Positions 53,929 through 62,529 of a DNA stretch of 64,000 nucleotides are shown in pieces. The stretch's first letter is position 1. Every line of letters starts with the position of its first letter. The position numbers were made by a program, and so were the translations under genes. The DNA is taken from NCBI GenBank assembly GCA_034003625.1, contig JAVEYG010000004.1, positions 1 through 64,000 of the forward strand. The letters run 5' to 3'. Under the pieces are notes generated by a model. That model searched no databases. It saw nothing but the letters and a program-made list of their open reading frames with translations, and was not told the DNA's origin. Source of the DNA: GWE2-42-39 sp034003625 (GTDB lineage Bacteria; Bacteroidota; Bacteroidia; Bacteroidales; Prolixibacteraceae).

Positions 53929-53964
53929 GGGAATGCAAGGATAGAGGAATAGGGTAGGGCCCGT

Positions 53965-54003
53965 AAAAAATGGCCCGGAGATTATGCCCCGGACCATTTT
54001 TTT
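53965..54003. terminator. Bidirectional terminator between DUF819 and secDF
   Basis: Arms 53965-53978 and 53989-54003 (AAAAAATGGCCCGG / CCGGACCATTTTTTT) pair with one G-U wobble. The stem is flanked by A and T runs, so it can stop both the plus-strand DUF819 transcript and the minus-strand secDF transcript ending at 54026. Confidence 0.85.
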
Positions 54004-54025
54004 AAGTAATGTATTTCAGAATTGA

Positions 54026-57010
54026 TTATTTCTTCTTTGCAGTTGCTTTTTCCACCCTAATGCTATCAAAAGCCACCGGCGTCGCAACACAAATCGACGA
54101 ATAGGTACCTACGCCAATACCGACCAGCAGGGCAAAGGTAAAGCCCTGGATGGAAGTGCCGCCAAACATGAAGATGGCGAACAATACCACCAGCGTACTG
54201 AACGATGTATTGAAGGTACGGCGTAAAGTAGAATTCATCGCGTTGTTCATGTTTTCTTCAGTCGCCCGTTTCGGGAACAGGTGTGTAAATTCGCGGATAC
54301 GGTCAAACACGATTACGGTATCGTTGATCGAATAACCGATCACGGTAAGGATGGCCGCGATAAATGCCTGGTCGATCTCAAGCGAGAACGGAAGGATGCC
54401 ATAAAAAATGGAGAATATACCCAGGACGATGATGGTATCATGAGCCAGCGATAACACAGCTCCCAGCCCGTATTGCCAGTTGCGGAAACGGACTAAAATG
54501 TAAAGGAAGATCGCAATCAGCGAAAATAAAATAGCAATTGCCGCATCTTTCTTAATATCGTCTGAGATAGTAGGCCCTACTTTTTCAGAACTCATGCGGT
54601 GATTGGCAATGAAATCCTCTAAGCTGATATTACCGATGTACCCGCCGTCTTTTAACCCGCTATACAGCAGGCTTTCCACTTCGTTGTCAACTTCTTCAGC
54701 CGATTCGTTGATTTTGTACTCGGTAGTAATTTTTACCTGGTTGGCGCTCCCGAATGTTTTCACTTCCGGTGCTTCGCCATAGACTTTTGCCAGAGCGCTT
54801 CCGATTTCCGATACTTTTACATTGTTGTCGAAGCTGACCACGTAAGTGCGTCCTCCCTTGAAATCGATACCGAGGTTAAATCCGCGGATGGCAATCGACA
54901 AAACAGAAAGGGCGATCAGTGAACCGGAAATGATGTAAAATATTTTACGTTTCCCAAGAAAATTGATTGCCGTGTTGCGCAGCCATTCACTGGTAATTTT
55001 TGCGGTGAACGTAATGGGCAGGTTTTTCCCGAGTCTTCTTTCAAAGATCAGGCGGGTAATGAAGATGGCTGTAAACAGCGAAGTAAGGATACCTACCATC
55101 AGGGTTGTCGCAAAGCCTTTGATCGGACCAGAACCAAACAAATAGAGGACAATACCGGTGATCATGGTGGTTACCTGTCCGTCGATGATGGCCGAATACG
55201 CATTTTTGTACCCGTCGGCGATGGCTAATTTAAGGCCTTTGCCAGCAATAATCTCATCCTGGATGCGCTCATAGATAATCACATTCGCATCTACTGCCAT
55301 ACCTAAGGTAAGCACGATACCGGCAATACCCGGCAGGGTAAGCACAGCCCCCAGTGAAGCAAGTACCCCGATAATGAAAAACATATTGACTATCAGTGCG
55401 ATATTGGCGGCCAGCCCGGCTCTTTTACTGTAAAAGAAAAGCATATAAGCAAGCACGAGGATAAACGCTACCACAAACGACCACAAACCGCTGTTGATTG
55501 CCTCCTTACCTAAAGAGGGGCCAACGATTTGCTCGTGGATAATATTGGCAGGCGCCGGCATTTTTCCTGATTTCAGGATATTGGCAAGGTCAAGGGCTTC
55601 TTCCACTGTTTCAAGCCCGGTGATACTGGAACGTCCGCCGGTAATTTCGGTATTTACTGTTGGGTACGAACGTACATAACCATCTAACACAATGGCTATC
55701 GATTTGCCGATATTTTCTTTGGTCAGACGGGCCCAAACTTTGGCTCCTTCGCTGTCCATGGTCATTGAAACTTCCGGGCGGCTTCCGTATTGCTCATAGT
55801 CCTGGCGGGCATCCACGATCACATCGCCTTCTAACGGTGCGCGCCCGTCGCGGCTCGAAACCTTGATGGCGATCAGGTTGAAGTAGTTTCCTGCATCGTC
55901 AATCGCCTTTGAGGTCCATTTTAAATCAAGGTTACGTGGCAGCAGGGCTTTTACAGCCTCCATTTTGAAGTAACTGTTAACCGTGGCGGTGTCTTTTGCG
56001 TGGGCCATCCCCACCACTGGCCCCGGGAATAATTGTCCCTGTGGGGTCGTTCGGGGAACTAAAACCGAGAACAGCGGATAGTCTCTTTTCATCTCGTCGA
56101 GATTGGCAGCACCCAAAGTGTCTTTTTGGGCTTCGAGTTCTTTGAGTAGCGAATCCTCGTCTTTGATGCTGTCTGTTTTTTCGGTCGTTTCTTCCATGTT
56201 TACAACCGAAGTTGCCGATTTGCTTTCAAAATCCTGTATTTCCTTTATTTTGGCGTTTGCAGCCAGCAGCGGTTCATAAATTTCTGAAGTTTCGTAGGTT
56301 TCCCAGAATTCAAGGTTGGCAGTTCCCTGCAAAAGTTTACGGACTCGTTTGGGGTCGTCAACGCCGGGAAGTTCAACTAAGATACGGCCTTTGGTCTGCA
56401 GTGGCTGCACATTTGGCTGGGCCACACCAAAACGGTCGATACGGGTGCGGATGATGTTGAACGAATTGTCGATCGCTGCATCGGTTTCGTCGCGGATCAC
56501 TTTCAGCACTTCTGCGTTGGTTGAATTGTACTTTACTTTGTCCTTCAGCTCCAGTGTATTAAAAATGGCAGCCAGCTGCGCGTTCGGGTCAATTTCCCCG
56601 AATGCCCTTCCGAAAAGGGTAACGAAATCGTCCTGACTGTTTTCCTGTAATTCTTTTGCCCGGGCAATCGCTGCGTTAAATGTTTCATCTTTGCTGTAAT
56701 TCGACAAGGCCCTGATAAGGTCGACCACCGACACTTCCAGCGTTACGTTCATCCCGCCTTTCAGGTCAAGGCCGAGGTTCATCTCCAGTTCTTTTACTTC
56801 TTTGTAGGTATATTTCCTGATACCCAGAAGATTATACACAGGCTCTCCTGAAATGGAATCAAGATAAGCCAGTTCCTTGGTTTTGTCGCCTTTTGCATGC
56901 TCTTTAGCTTGTTTCTCAACCTTGTACGATACATACGTAAACGCAAGCTGGTACACACAAATCAAGGCAAGCAGAATGGCAAACAACCGAATAGCACCTT
57001 TGTTTTGCAT
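54026..57010 (-). CDS. secDF: Protein translocase subunit SecDF (fused)
   Basis: A 994-residue fusion of SecD and SecF, the RND-type accessory motor of the Sec translocon. The SecD half has MNLGLDLKGGMNVTLEVSVV, the P1 periplasmic domain and the RND motif LTLGMAVDANVIIYERIQDE. A linker (about 640-690, FERRLGKNLPITFTAKITS) precedes the SecF half with FNLGIDFKGGRTYVVSFDNN and VIGYSINDTVIVFDRIREF. Fused SecDF is common in Bacteroidota; the fusion keeps equal subunit amounts. It is single and ends at a bidirectional terminator. Confidence 0.97.
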   Translation of the reverse strand: MQNKGAIRLFAILLALICVYQLAFTYVSYKVEKQAKEHAKGDKTKELAYLDSISGEPVYNLLGIRKYTYKEVKELEMNLGLDLKGGMNVTLEVSVVDLIRALSNYSKDETFNAAIARAKELQENSQDDFVTLFGRAFGEIDPNAQLAAIFNTLELKDKVKYNSTNAEVLKVIRDETDAAIDNSFNIIRTRIDRFGVAQPNVQPLQTKGRILVELPGVDDPKRVRKLLQGTANLEFWETYETSEIYEPLLAANAKIKEIQDFESKSATSVVNMEETTEKTDSIKDEDSLLKELEAQKDTLGAANLDEMKRDYPLFSVLVPRTTPQGQLFPGPVVGMAHAKDTATVNSYFKMEAVKALLPRNLDLKWTSKAIDDAGNYFNLIAIKVSSRDGRAPLEGDVIVDARQDYEQYGSRPEVSMTMDSEGAKVWARLTKENIGKSIAIVLDGYVRSYPTVNTEITGGRSSITGLETVEEALDLANILKSGKMPAPANIIHEQIVGPSLGKEAINSGLWSFVVAFILVLAYMLFFYSKRAGLAANIALIVNMFFIIGVLASLGAVLTLPGIAGIVLTLGMAVDANVIIYERIQDEIIAGKGLKLAIADGYKNAYSAIIDGQVTTMITGIVLYLFGSGPIKGFATTLMVGILTSLFTAIFITRLIFERRLGKNLPITFTAKITSEWLRNTAINFLGKRKIFYIISGSLIALSVLSIAIRGFNLGIDFKGGRTYVVSFDNNVKVSEIGSALAKVYGEAPEVKTFGSANQVKITTEYKINESAEEVDNEVESLLYSGLKDGGYIGNISLEDFIANHRMSSEKVGPTISDDIKKDAAIAILFSLIAIFLYILVRFRNWQYGLGAVLSLAHDTIIVLGIFSIFYGILPFSLEIDQAFIAAILTVIGYSINDTVIVFDRIREFTHLFPKRATEENMNNAMNSTLRRTFNTSFSTLVVLFAIFMFGGTSIQGFTFALLVGIGVGTYSSICVATPVAFDSIRVEKATAKKK

Positions 57011-57120
57011 TTGTAAAAGTTTTAAATGTGATACGATGAGTTTATAAAAATTATTTCTGATTTTTTTTTAAAGGTTGGCCATGTAAAATTACGGGAATGC
57101 TGAAATTCCGGGGCCGGTTT

Positions 57121-57531
57121 TTATAAAAGTGGCAATGAATCGTCGCCGGGGTTACGGTACAGGCATTTTTGAAAACAGACCAAGTGTACCCGTATATTGG
57201 CTGCAATATATGTGTTCTTCGATTCGAGTTTTGCTATCTGGCTGGCTTTCAGGTTGTGGTATTTCTGTATAAACTCAGATTGTGTGCGCAAAAACAATTT
57301 GCATTCGGAAAATCTGTCGGAAAAATTCTTTAGCTTGAACGAATTGAACGTGCTGTAAAAACACATTTGGTCCAATTCATGGGAAGGGATTTTCTGTGTT
57401 TCGTGGCTGTCATCTGTCCGGGTGCCCGGTTCGCCCCGCGAGATATCAAATAACACGGCAGCACCGATAATTGCGGCAAACAATATCCACCTGACCAATG
57501 TTTTTTTCGATATGTTACTATTCCGGTTCAA
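57121..57531 (-). CDS. Small hypothetical membrane-anchored protein
   Basis: A 136-residue protein with a single N-terminal helix (LVRWILFAAIIGAAVLFDIS) and a hydrophilic remainder with four Cys. No family is recognised. It lies 110 bp upstream of secDF on the same strand. The signal-anchor layout and codon use support a real gene, but there is no other evidence. Confidence 0.5.
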   Translation of the reverse strand: MNRNSNISKKTLVRWILFAAIIGAAVLFDISRGEPGTRTDDSHETQKIPSHELDQMCFYSTFNSFKLKNFSDRFSECKLFLRTQSEFIQKYHNLKASQIAKLESKNTYIAANIRVHLVCFQKCLYRNPGDDSLPLL

Positions 57532-57898
57532 TTTTGTTTTTCAATAGCCGCCAAATATATTGATTTTTTCAAAAAAATCAGTCATCTGATTTCCTGAATT
57601 CAGGGGGGGACCGCTTTTCAAAAATTATTTTTAGCCACAAAGCTCCCGAAATCACAGAATCTAACCTATAAAACGCCCTCTTTATGAACGAGATGTTGAG
57701 CATGGCAAAAAACGGGATGTCCATACATAGAAATAAGGAACCGGATGAAACCGGCCCATGACCGGACCGTCCCGGAACAGAATTTTCAGATAATTTTTTT
57801 GGAACCTCATTTTCTGCTTTTCTCCGGAAGGTCAACACAATAGCTGCCTGTAGTTTCTTTTACAAAAGATTCAACTCTCTTAACTGTAATTATTCTAT

Positions 57899-57906
57899 TA
57901 ACTTTG
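57899..57906 (+). promoter_or_regulatory. -7 element for sufS
   Basis: TAACTTTG (TAnnTTTG) ends 27 bp before the ATG at 57934. The rest of the ~400-bp gap 57532-57933 shows no gene I trust. Confidence 0.45.
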
Positions 57907-57933
57907 GGACTTTATTTTGAATTGATTACGGCT

Positions 57934-59151
57934 ATGAATTTTGATCCGTTAAAAATACGTCAGGATTTTCCGATCCTTCAACAAAAGATATACAACAAGC
58001 CTCTGATCTATTTCGACAGCGCAGCTTCGACCCAACGTCCGTTAGCGGTACAGGAAAAGATCAGGCAGATCGACAGGGAATATTACGGAAATATTCACCG
58101 TGCGGTGCATTACATGGCCGATAAGGCCACTGCCGACTACGAAATGGTACGGGAAAAAGTGAGATCGCTAATCCATGCGGGCACGACGGCTGAGATCATA
58201 TTCACCAAAGGGACCACGGAAAGTGTGAACTTGGTTGCCTATGCGTTTGGCGAGGCATTCGTTTCCCCAGGCGACGAGATTATCGTTTCAGAAATGGAAC
58301 ACCATTCGAATATCGTTCCCTGGCAACTAATGGCCGGACGGAAAGGAGCGGCCATCGTAATGCTCCCGTTTAATGACAGAGGAGAGCTGGAACTGGACAA
58401 ACTTCCAGGCCTGATCTCGGAAAAAACGAAACTGATTGCCGTTACCCATGTGTCGAACGTATTGGGAACAGTTAATCCGGTTGCCAGGATAGCCGCGATG
58501 GCCCATGCAAGGGGAGTAAAAATATTTGTCGACGGGGCGCAGGCCATTCAGCATTTGCCGGTTGATGTGCAGGCTTTGGATGTGGATTTCTATGCTTTCT
58601 CGGCGCATAAAATGTATGGCCCGAATGGTGTCGGCGTGTTGTATGGGAAAAAGGAACTGTTAAGGCAGATGCCTCCTTATCAGGGAGGTGGGGAAATGAT
58701 CTCGGAGGTGCGTTTCAGCGGGACCACCTTCAACGAACTTCCATATAAATTTGAAGCCGGCACGCCCAATATTACCGGAGTGATCGGCTTGGGAGCGGCC
58801 ATCGGTTATCTTCAGGAGGCCGGAATCGACAATGTTTCTGCCCACGAACAGGCTTTGCTGAAATATGCCACCGAAAAACTGATGCAGGTTCCGGGAATGA
58901 AAATATACGGTGAAAGCAAAAATAAATCGGGGGTTATTTCCTTCAATGTGGAAGGTATTCATTCGTTTGACCTGGGGACCATGCTTGATAAAATGGGCAT
59001 TGCCGTGCGTACCGGCCATCATTGTGCCGACCCGGTAATGCAGCATTTTGATATTCCCGGAACAGTACGCATGTCGTTTGGTATTTATAATACCCGCGAG
59101 GAGATCGATGCTTTCCTTCCGGCTTTGAGGAAAGTGATCAGCCTGTTTTAA
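57934..59151 (+). CDS. sufS: Cysteine desulfurase SufS
   Basis: A 405-residue PLP enzyme that takes sulfur from L-cysteine for Fe-S clusters, working with SufE (37519). The start at 57934 (MNFDPLKIRQDFPILQ) is preferred over an in-frame ATG 30 bp upstream. The PLP Lys is Lys226 in FYAFSAHKMYGPNGVGV and the persulfide Cys is Cys364 in AVRTGHHCADPVMQHF, both the same numbers as E. coli SufS. Also GTTESVNLVAYAFGE and EMEHHSNIVPWQ. It is monocistronic here, apart from the other suf genes. Confidence 0.96.
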   Translation: MNFDPLKIRQDFPILQQKIYNKPLIYFDSAASTQRPLAVQEKIRQIDREYYGNIHRAVHYMADKATADYEMVREKVRSLIHAGTTAEIIFTKGTTESVNLVAYAFGEAFVSPGDEIIVSEMEHHSNIVPWQLMAGRKGAAIVMLPFNDRGELELDKLPGLISEKTKLIAVTHVSNVLGTVNPVARIAAMAHARGVKIFVDGAQAIQHLPVDVQALDVDFYAFSAHKMYGPNGVGVLYGKKELLRQMPPYQGGGEMISEVRFSGTTFNELPYKFEAGTPNITGVIGLGAAIGYLQEAGIDNVSAHEQALLKYATEKLMQVPGMKIYGESKNKSGVISFNVEGIHSFDLGTMLDKMGIAVRTGHHCADPVMQHFDIPGTVRMSFGIYNTREEIDAFLPALRKVISLF

Positions 59152-59352
59152 AAAAGCACGATGAAAAAATTTATGTCTCAACTGATCCGGCAGGCCATTG
59201 CATTTGTGGCGGAAGAATGAAATATGATTTCCCCGGCGTGCCTGAACATCGAATTTTCTTTTCGGGAAAAGGATTGTCAAGCAGGATGAGGTTGCATCAA
59301 AAAGCCCGATACAGATACACAGCCCTTTGATACAACCTATGGTGTGGGATTG

Positions 59353-59928
59353 CTAATAATTTCGGGCCTCAATTTCGAAATACGCTTGCGGGTGGTCGCA
59401 GGCCGGGCATTTCAACGGGGGTTGGGTCGATTCGTGCAGGAAGCCGCAAACCCGGCATTTCCATACAACTTTCCCTTCGCGTTTAAATACTTTTCCTTCT
59501 TCTAAATTTTGGTAAAGTTTACGGTACCGTTCTTCGTGATGTTTTTCAATTTTTGCAATACTTTTAAAAAGCACGGCAATTTTCCTGAACCCTTCTTCTT
59601 CCGCAATCCGGGCAAATTCGGGATATAATTCAGTCCATTCTTCATTTTCGCCTTCGGCGGCAGCTTTCAGGTTTTCGAGGGTAGTGCCGATTTTACCGGC
59701 AGGATAGGATGCCGTGATTTCCACCATTCCACCTTCTAATTGTTTAAAAAATTGTTTGGCATGCGAGCGTTCGTTCAGCGCAGTTTCTTCAAAAAGGGCG
59801 GCAATTTGCTCCAGCCCTTCCTGCCGCGCCTGCTTGGCAAAAAATTCGTAGCGGTTACGCGCCTGTGATTCACCCGCAAAAGCTTTCAACAGGTTTTGTT
59901 CGGTTCTTGTTCCTTTTATCGATTCCAT
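59353..59928 (-). CDS. rbr: Rubrerythrin
   Basis: A 191-residue peroxide-reducing protein. The N-terminal ferritin-like di-iron domain has the ExxH motifs (FAGESQARNRYEFFAKQ, EETALNERSHAKQFFKQL, EEEGFRKIAVLFKSIAKIEK, HHEERYRKL) and the C-terminal rubredoxin domain has WKCRVCGFLHE and LKCPACDHPQAYFE. It protects anaerobes from hydrogen peroxide, which suggests an anaerobic or facultative organism. Its -7 box TATATTTG lies 30 bp upstream. A short ORF after sufS (59161-59220) is not supported. Confidence 0.96.
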   Translation of the reverse strand: MESIKGTRTEQNLLKAFAGESQARNRYEFFAKQARQEGLEQIAALFEETALNERSHAKQFFKQLEGGMVEITASYPAGKIGTTLENLKAAAEGENEEWTELYPEFARIAEEEGFRKIAVLFKSIAKIEKHHEERYRKLYQNLEEGKVFKREGKVVWKCRVCGFLHESTQPPLKCPACDHPQAYFEIEARNY

Positions 59929-59957
59929 ACTTATTGGATTTTTGGTTTCTGATCAGG

Positions 59958-59965
59958 CAAATATA
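59958..59965 (-). promoter_or_regulatory. -7 element for rubrerythrin
   Basis: Minus-strand TATATTTG (TAnnTTTG) lies 30 bp before the ATG at 59928. No well-placed -33 TTG was found. Confidence 0.5.
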
Positions 59966-60138
59966 AAAAAAACAAGAAGGAATAACGAGCAAGAAGATAT
60001 GTATAAAAAGAGTAGGCCTGCAAGGACATGGCCGATCCTGTTGTTATTTTAAAAAAAATTCAAACAGTTTCTTCGTAAAAAAGTTAGATTGGATATTTAT
60101 CCTATTTTTATCTCTTCAAAACTGCACTGAAAGATTAT

Positions 60139-60777
60139 ATGCAGCACTCCGTTTTCGACATATCATCATCCGACAATGTGTTACTGGAAGAAATCAGGAA
60201 CGGCAACACGAAAGCTTTCGATCTGATATTCAGGAAATATTACGATAACCTGTGCCGTTTTGCTTATTGCCTGGTGCACGATGCCGATATGTCGCAAAGC
60301 CTGGTTCAAAATGTTTTCGTCCGGTTGTGGGAACGCCGTTTGATGACGGCAGATATCGGTGATCCGGGGGCTTATCTGACAACGATGGTGCGCAATCAGT
60401 GTTCCGATTACCTGAAAGAACAAAAAAAGCGGGGTTCCTCATTGCCTGCCGATACTTACGAAAAGGCCGATTATTCGACCGAACAGGAAATAGACAGGAA
60501 CAATTTTGAGGAGAAGCTGGTTGTTGCCTTGTCGAAATTGCCTCCCCGTTGCCGTATGGCATTCGAGTACAGCCGTTTCGAAAACATGACCAATAAGGAA
60601 ATAGCCAGCGAAATGAATATCTCCGTTAAGGGGGTAGAAGCATTAATTGGCCGGTCGCTCAAGAGCCTGAGGGATGAACTAAAGGAGTTTTTGCCTTCAT
60701 TCAATGCAAATAGTATCAATCCGGTATTATTTTGGATCGCTTTAAATTCTTGTGGGAGAAAAACATTTCATTTATAG
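60139..60777 (+). CDS. FecI-like ECF sigma factor (Bacteroides expansion family)
   Basis: A 212-residue sigma factor. Region 2: LIFRKYYDNLCRFAYCLVHD, SLVQNVFVRLWERRLMT, YLTTMVRNQCSDYLKEQKKR. Region 4: LSKLPPRCRMAFEYSRFENM, NKEIASEMNISVKGVEALIG. This group works with FecR-type anti-sigma factors and SusC/TonB receptors in cell-surface signalling, matching the genes downstream. The C-terminal ~22 residues are atypical. The FecR gene starts 582 bp downstream, an unusually wide gap that holds a repeat element. Confidence 0.94.
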   Translation: MQHSVFDISSSDNVLLEEIRNGNTKAFDLIFRKYYDNLCRFAYCLVHDADMSQSLVQNVFVRLWERRLMTADIGDPGAYLTTMVRNQCSDYLKEQKKRGSSLPADTYEKADYSTEQEIDRNNFEEKLVVALSKLPPRCRMAFEYSRFENMTNKEIASEMNISVKGVEALIGRSLKSLRDELKEFLPSFNANSINPVLFWIALNSCGRKTFHL

Positions 60778-60788
60778 TTATGATTTCT

Positions 60789-61188
60789 CTTGTCCTCTAT
60801 CCGAACGGGCTGATACTTTTTCCCTTCAGCTGGAAAAAGTATCCAAAAAGAGCCGCCGCTGAGGACAAAAAGCTAAAAACTGCCTTCGTTCGCTAAAATC
60901 TTCCAAACTCCTCTCCCGATTACTCGGGATCGTCAAACAGGGAAGATTTTTTAACGCTCACTCCACCAGCTTTCTTCACGCTTTTTCTCCTTAGGCGGGA
61001 ACAGCCCGTCCTTTGTAGCTTTCGGCGGATAAAGTTGGATTATAAAACAAAAGAACAGGATATTGGTTTGGCAACTTCAGTAAGGTGGGTTGGCCGTCAA
61101 AACGCCCGGGCGAGGGTTCGTTTTGACAAGATTTTTGCTTTCTTTTTATCGATTGAAAAAGAAAGAACCCGTCCGGCTTGAGGACAAG
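60789..61188. repeat. 400-bp element with imperfect terminal inverted repeats
   Basis: Ends 60789-60809 and 61168-61188 pair at 18 of 21 positions (CTTGTCCTCtatCCGaACGGG against its partner). Next to each end is a T/A-rich hairpin: 60812-60823/60832-60843 (12 bp, perfect) and 61139-61147/61156-61164 (9 bp, perfect). Internal stems: AAAATCTTCC/GGAAGATTTT (60895-60904/60941-60950) and GTCAAAACG/CGTTTTGAC (61096-61104/61119-61127). There is no plausible coding sequence. It resembles a non-autonomous mobile element or a large structured intergenic RNA element. No target-site duplication is evident. Confidence 0.7.
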
Positions 61189-61359
61189 GATAAATTAGTC
61201 ATCATTCAAACTTTGATCTTTCGGATTTTAAAAATTCTTCCCTAAATTCCACTAAAATATCAATTGATCCATTATTTTTCCTTCGTTTTCTTAAAAAAGA
61301 TTGCAACACAGTGTAGGGTTCCGGGGCATATATACAGTCAGTAGTTCAAAAAGCGAAAA

Positions 61360-62397
61360 ATGAAAAGCTACGACGAAATATATGCTTTAATCTCCAAATC
61401 ATTGACCGACAGGCTAACCGTGGAGGAATCGTCACAACTGAATAGCTGGGTTTCGGAAAGTAAAGAGCACCGCGCAGAGTACAACGAGGTCCGCAGGCTC
61501 TGGGAAAAATCGAAAAACCTGGCATTCCCCGAAAAGCTTCGTACCGAAAGGGCCTTAAAAAGCGTACACGAAAAAGCCGGGATTGTCAGTGGAATAACCT
61601 ACCGCTTAAGCCTGATCCAGCAAATTGCAGCCGTATTGATTGTTTCGTTACTTCTTTCATCGGCATTCAGTTATTTTGCCTTCAAACGCCAAACCGAAAA
61701 TACGTATTATCAGGAAATATCAGCCGCTCATGGCACCCGCACCAACATTGAATTACCCGACGGAAGTACGGTATGCCTGAATTCAGGGAGCACGCTCCGG
61801 TTCCCCGGCCAGTTTAAAAACGGCAAAGTGCGCCGGGTTGAACTCACAGGCGAAGGTTTTTTCAAAGTAGCCAGTGACAAAAGGCGTCCGTTTATCGTTT
61901 GTTCCGGGGAACTGGAAGTAAAAGCGCTGGGCACCGAATTCGACGTAAATGCGTATAATCCGGAAACAGGGATCGAAGTAGCGCTGATTGAAGGAAAGGT
62001 ACTCGTCAGCGCCGTAAATACTACTAAAAAAGGGACATCGGTTATACTGGAGCCGAACCAGTTGGCCCGGATTCTTCCACAAACAAACAAAATTATAAAA
62101 GAACAGGTGACAAGCGCCGAAAAATATACCGGTTGGACCAATGGCAAAATGGTTTTTAGCGATGATCCCATTCAGAAGGTCATACAAAGGATGGAAAACT
62201 GGTACAATGTAAAAATTCGGTTGGAAGATAAACAGTTGGAAAAGTACCGGTTTACCGGAACGTTTGAAAATGAACCACTGGAAGAAATATTAAATGTGTT
62301 TGGCCTCACTTCCCCCTTAAAATATGAAACCGTTTCCGCTCAAATAGGGAATGAAGGGAAATACACAAAACGCGAAATAATCCTAAAATCAAGATAA
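61360..62397 (+). CDS. FecR-like anti-sigma factor
   Basis: A 345-residue protein. An N-terminal cytoplasmic sigma-binding region (1-78), a single helix (about 84-106, LIQQIAAVLIVSLLLSSAFS), the periplasmic FecR domain (about 118-215, ISAAHGTRTNIELPDGSTV, GEGFFKVASDKRRPFIVC, ALGTEFDVNAY) and the C-terminal STN-like DUF4974 (about 255-330, MVFSDDPIQKVIQRMENWYN). It relays the receptor's ligand signal to the FecI-like sigma. The SusC receptor follows after 132 bp. Confidence 0.95.
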   Translation: MKSYDEIYALISKSLTDRLTVEESSQLNSWVSESKEHRAEYNEVRRLWEKSKNLAFPEKLRTERALKSVHEKAGIVSGITYRLSLIQQIAAVLIVSLLLSSAFSYFAFKRQTENTYYQEISAAHGTRTNIELPDGSTVCLNSGSTLRFPGQFKNGKVRRVELTGEGFFKVASDKRRPFIVCSGELEVKALGTEFDVNAYNPETGIEVALIEGKVLVSAVNTTKKGTSVILEPNQLARILPQTNKIIKEQVTSAEKYTGWTNGKMVFSDDPIQKVIQRMENWYNVKIRLEDKQLEKYRFTGTFENEPLEEILNVFGLTSPLKYETVSAQIGNEGKYTKREIILKSR

Positions 62398-62529
62398 ATG
62401 AAAACCTGACCAAACATTAAAAAAACTACGGCACTAAAGTAAAACAGGAAAGTGGTGGTACACTTTCCTGTTGAAGATGCCTGCGACAACAGGCAAAAAT
62501 TGAGTTTAAAAATTAAACATTCCGAATTT

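Noticed and set aside
57578..57838. Minus-strand open frame of 86 codons upstream of sufS
   Set aside because: No family or hydrophobic pattern, arginine- and serine-rich composition, and it lies in the promoter side of sufS; probably chance.
59161..59220. 19-codon frame after sufS (MKKFMSQLIRQAIAFVAEE)
   Set aside because: Too short, no family, and no distinct promoter.
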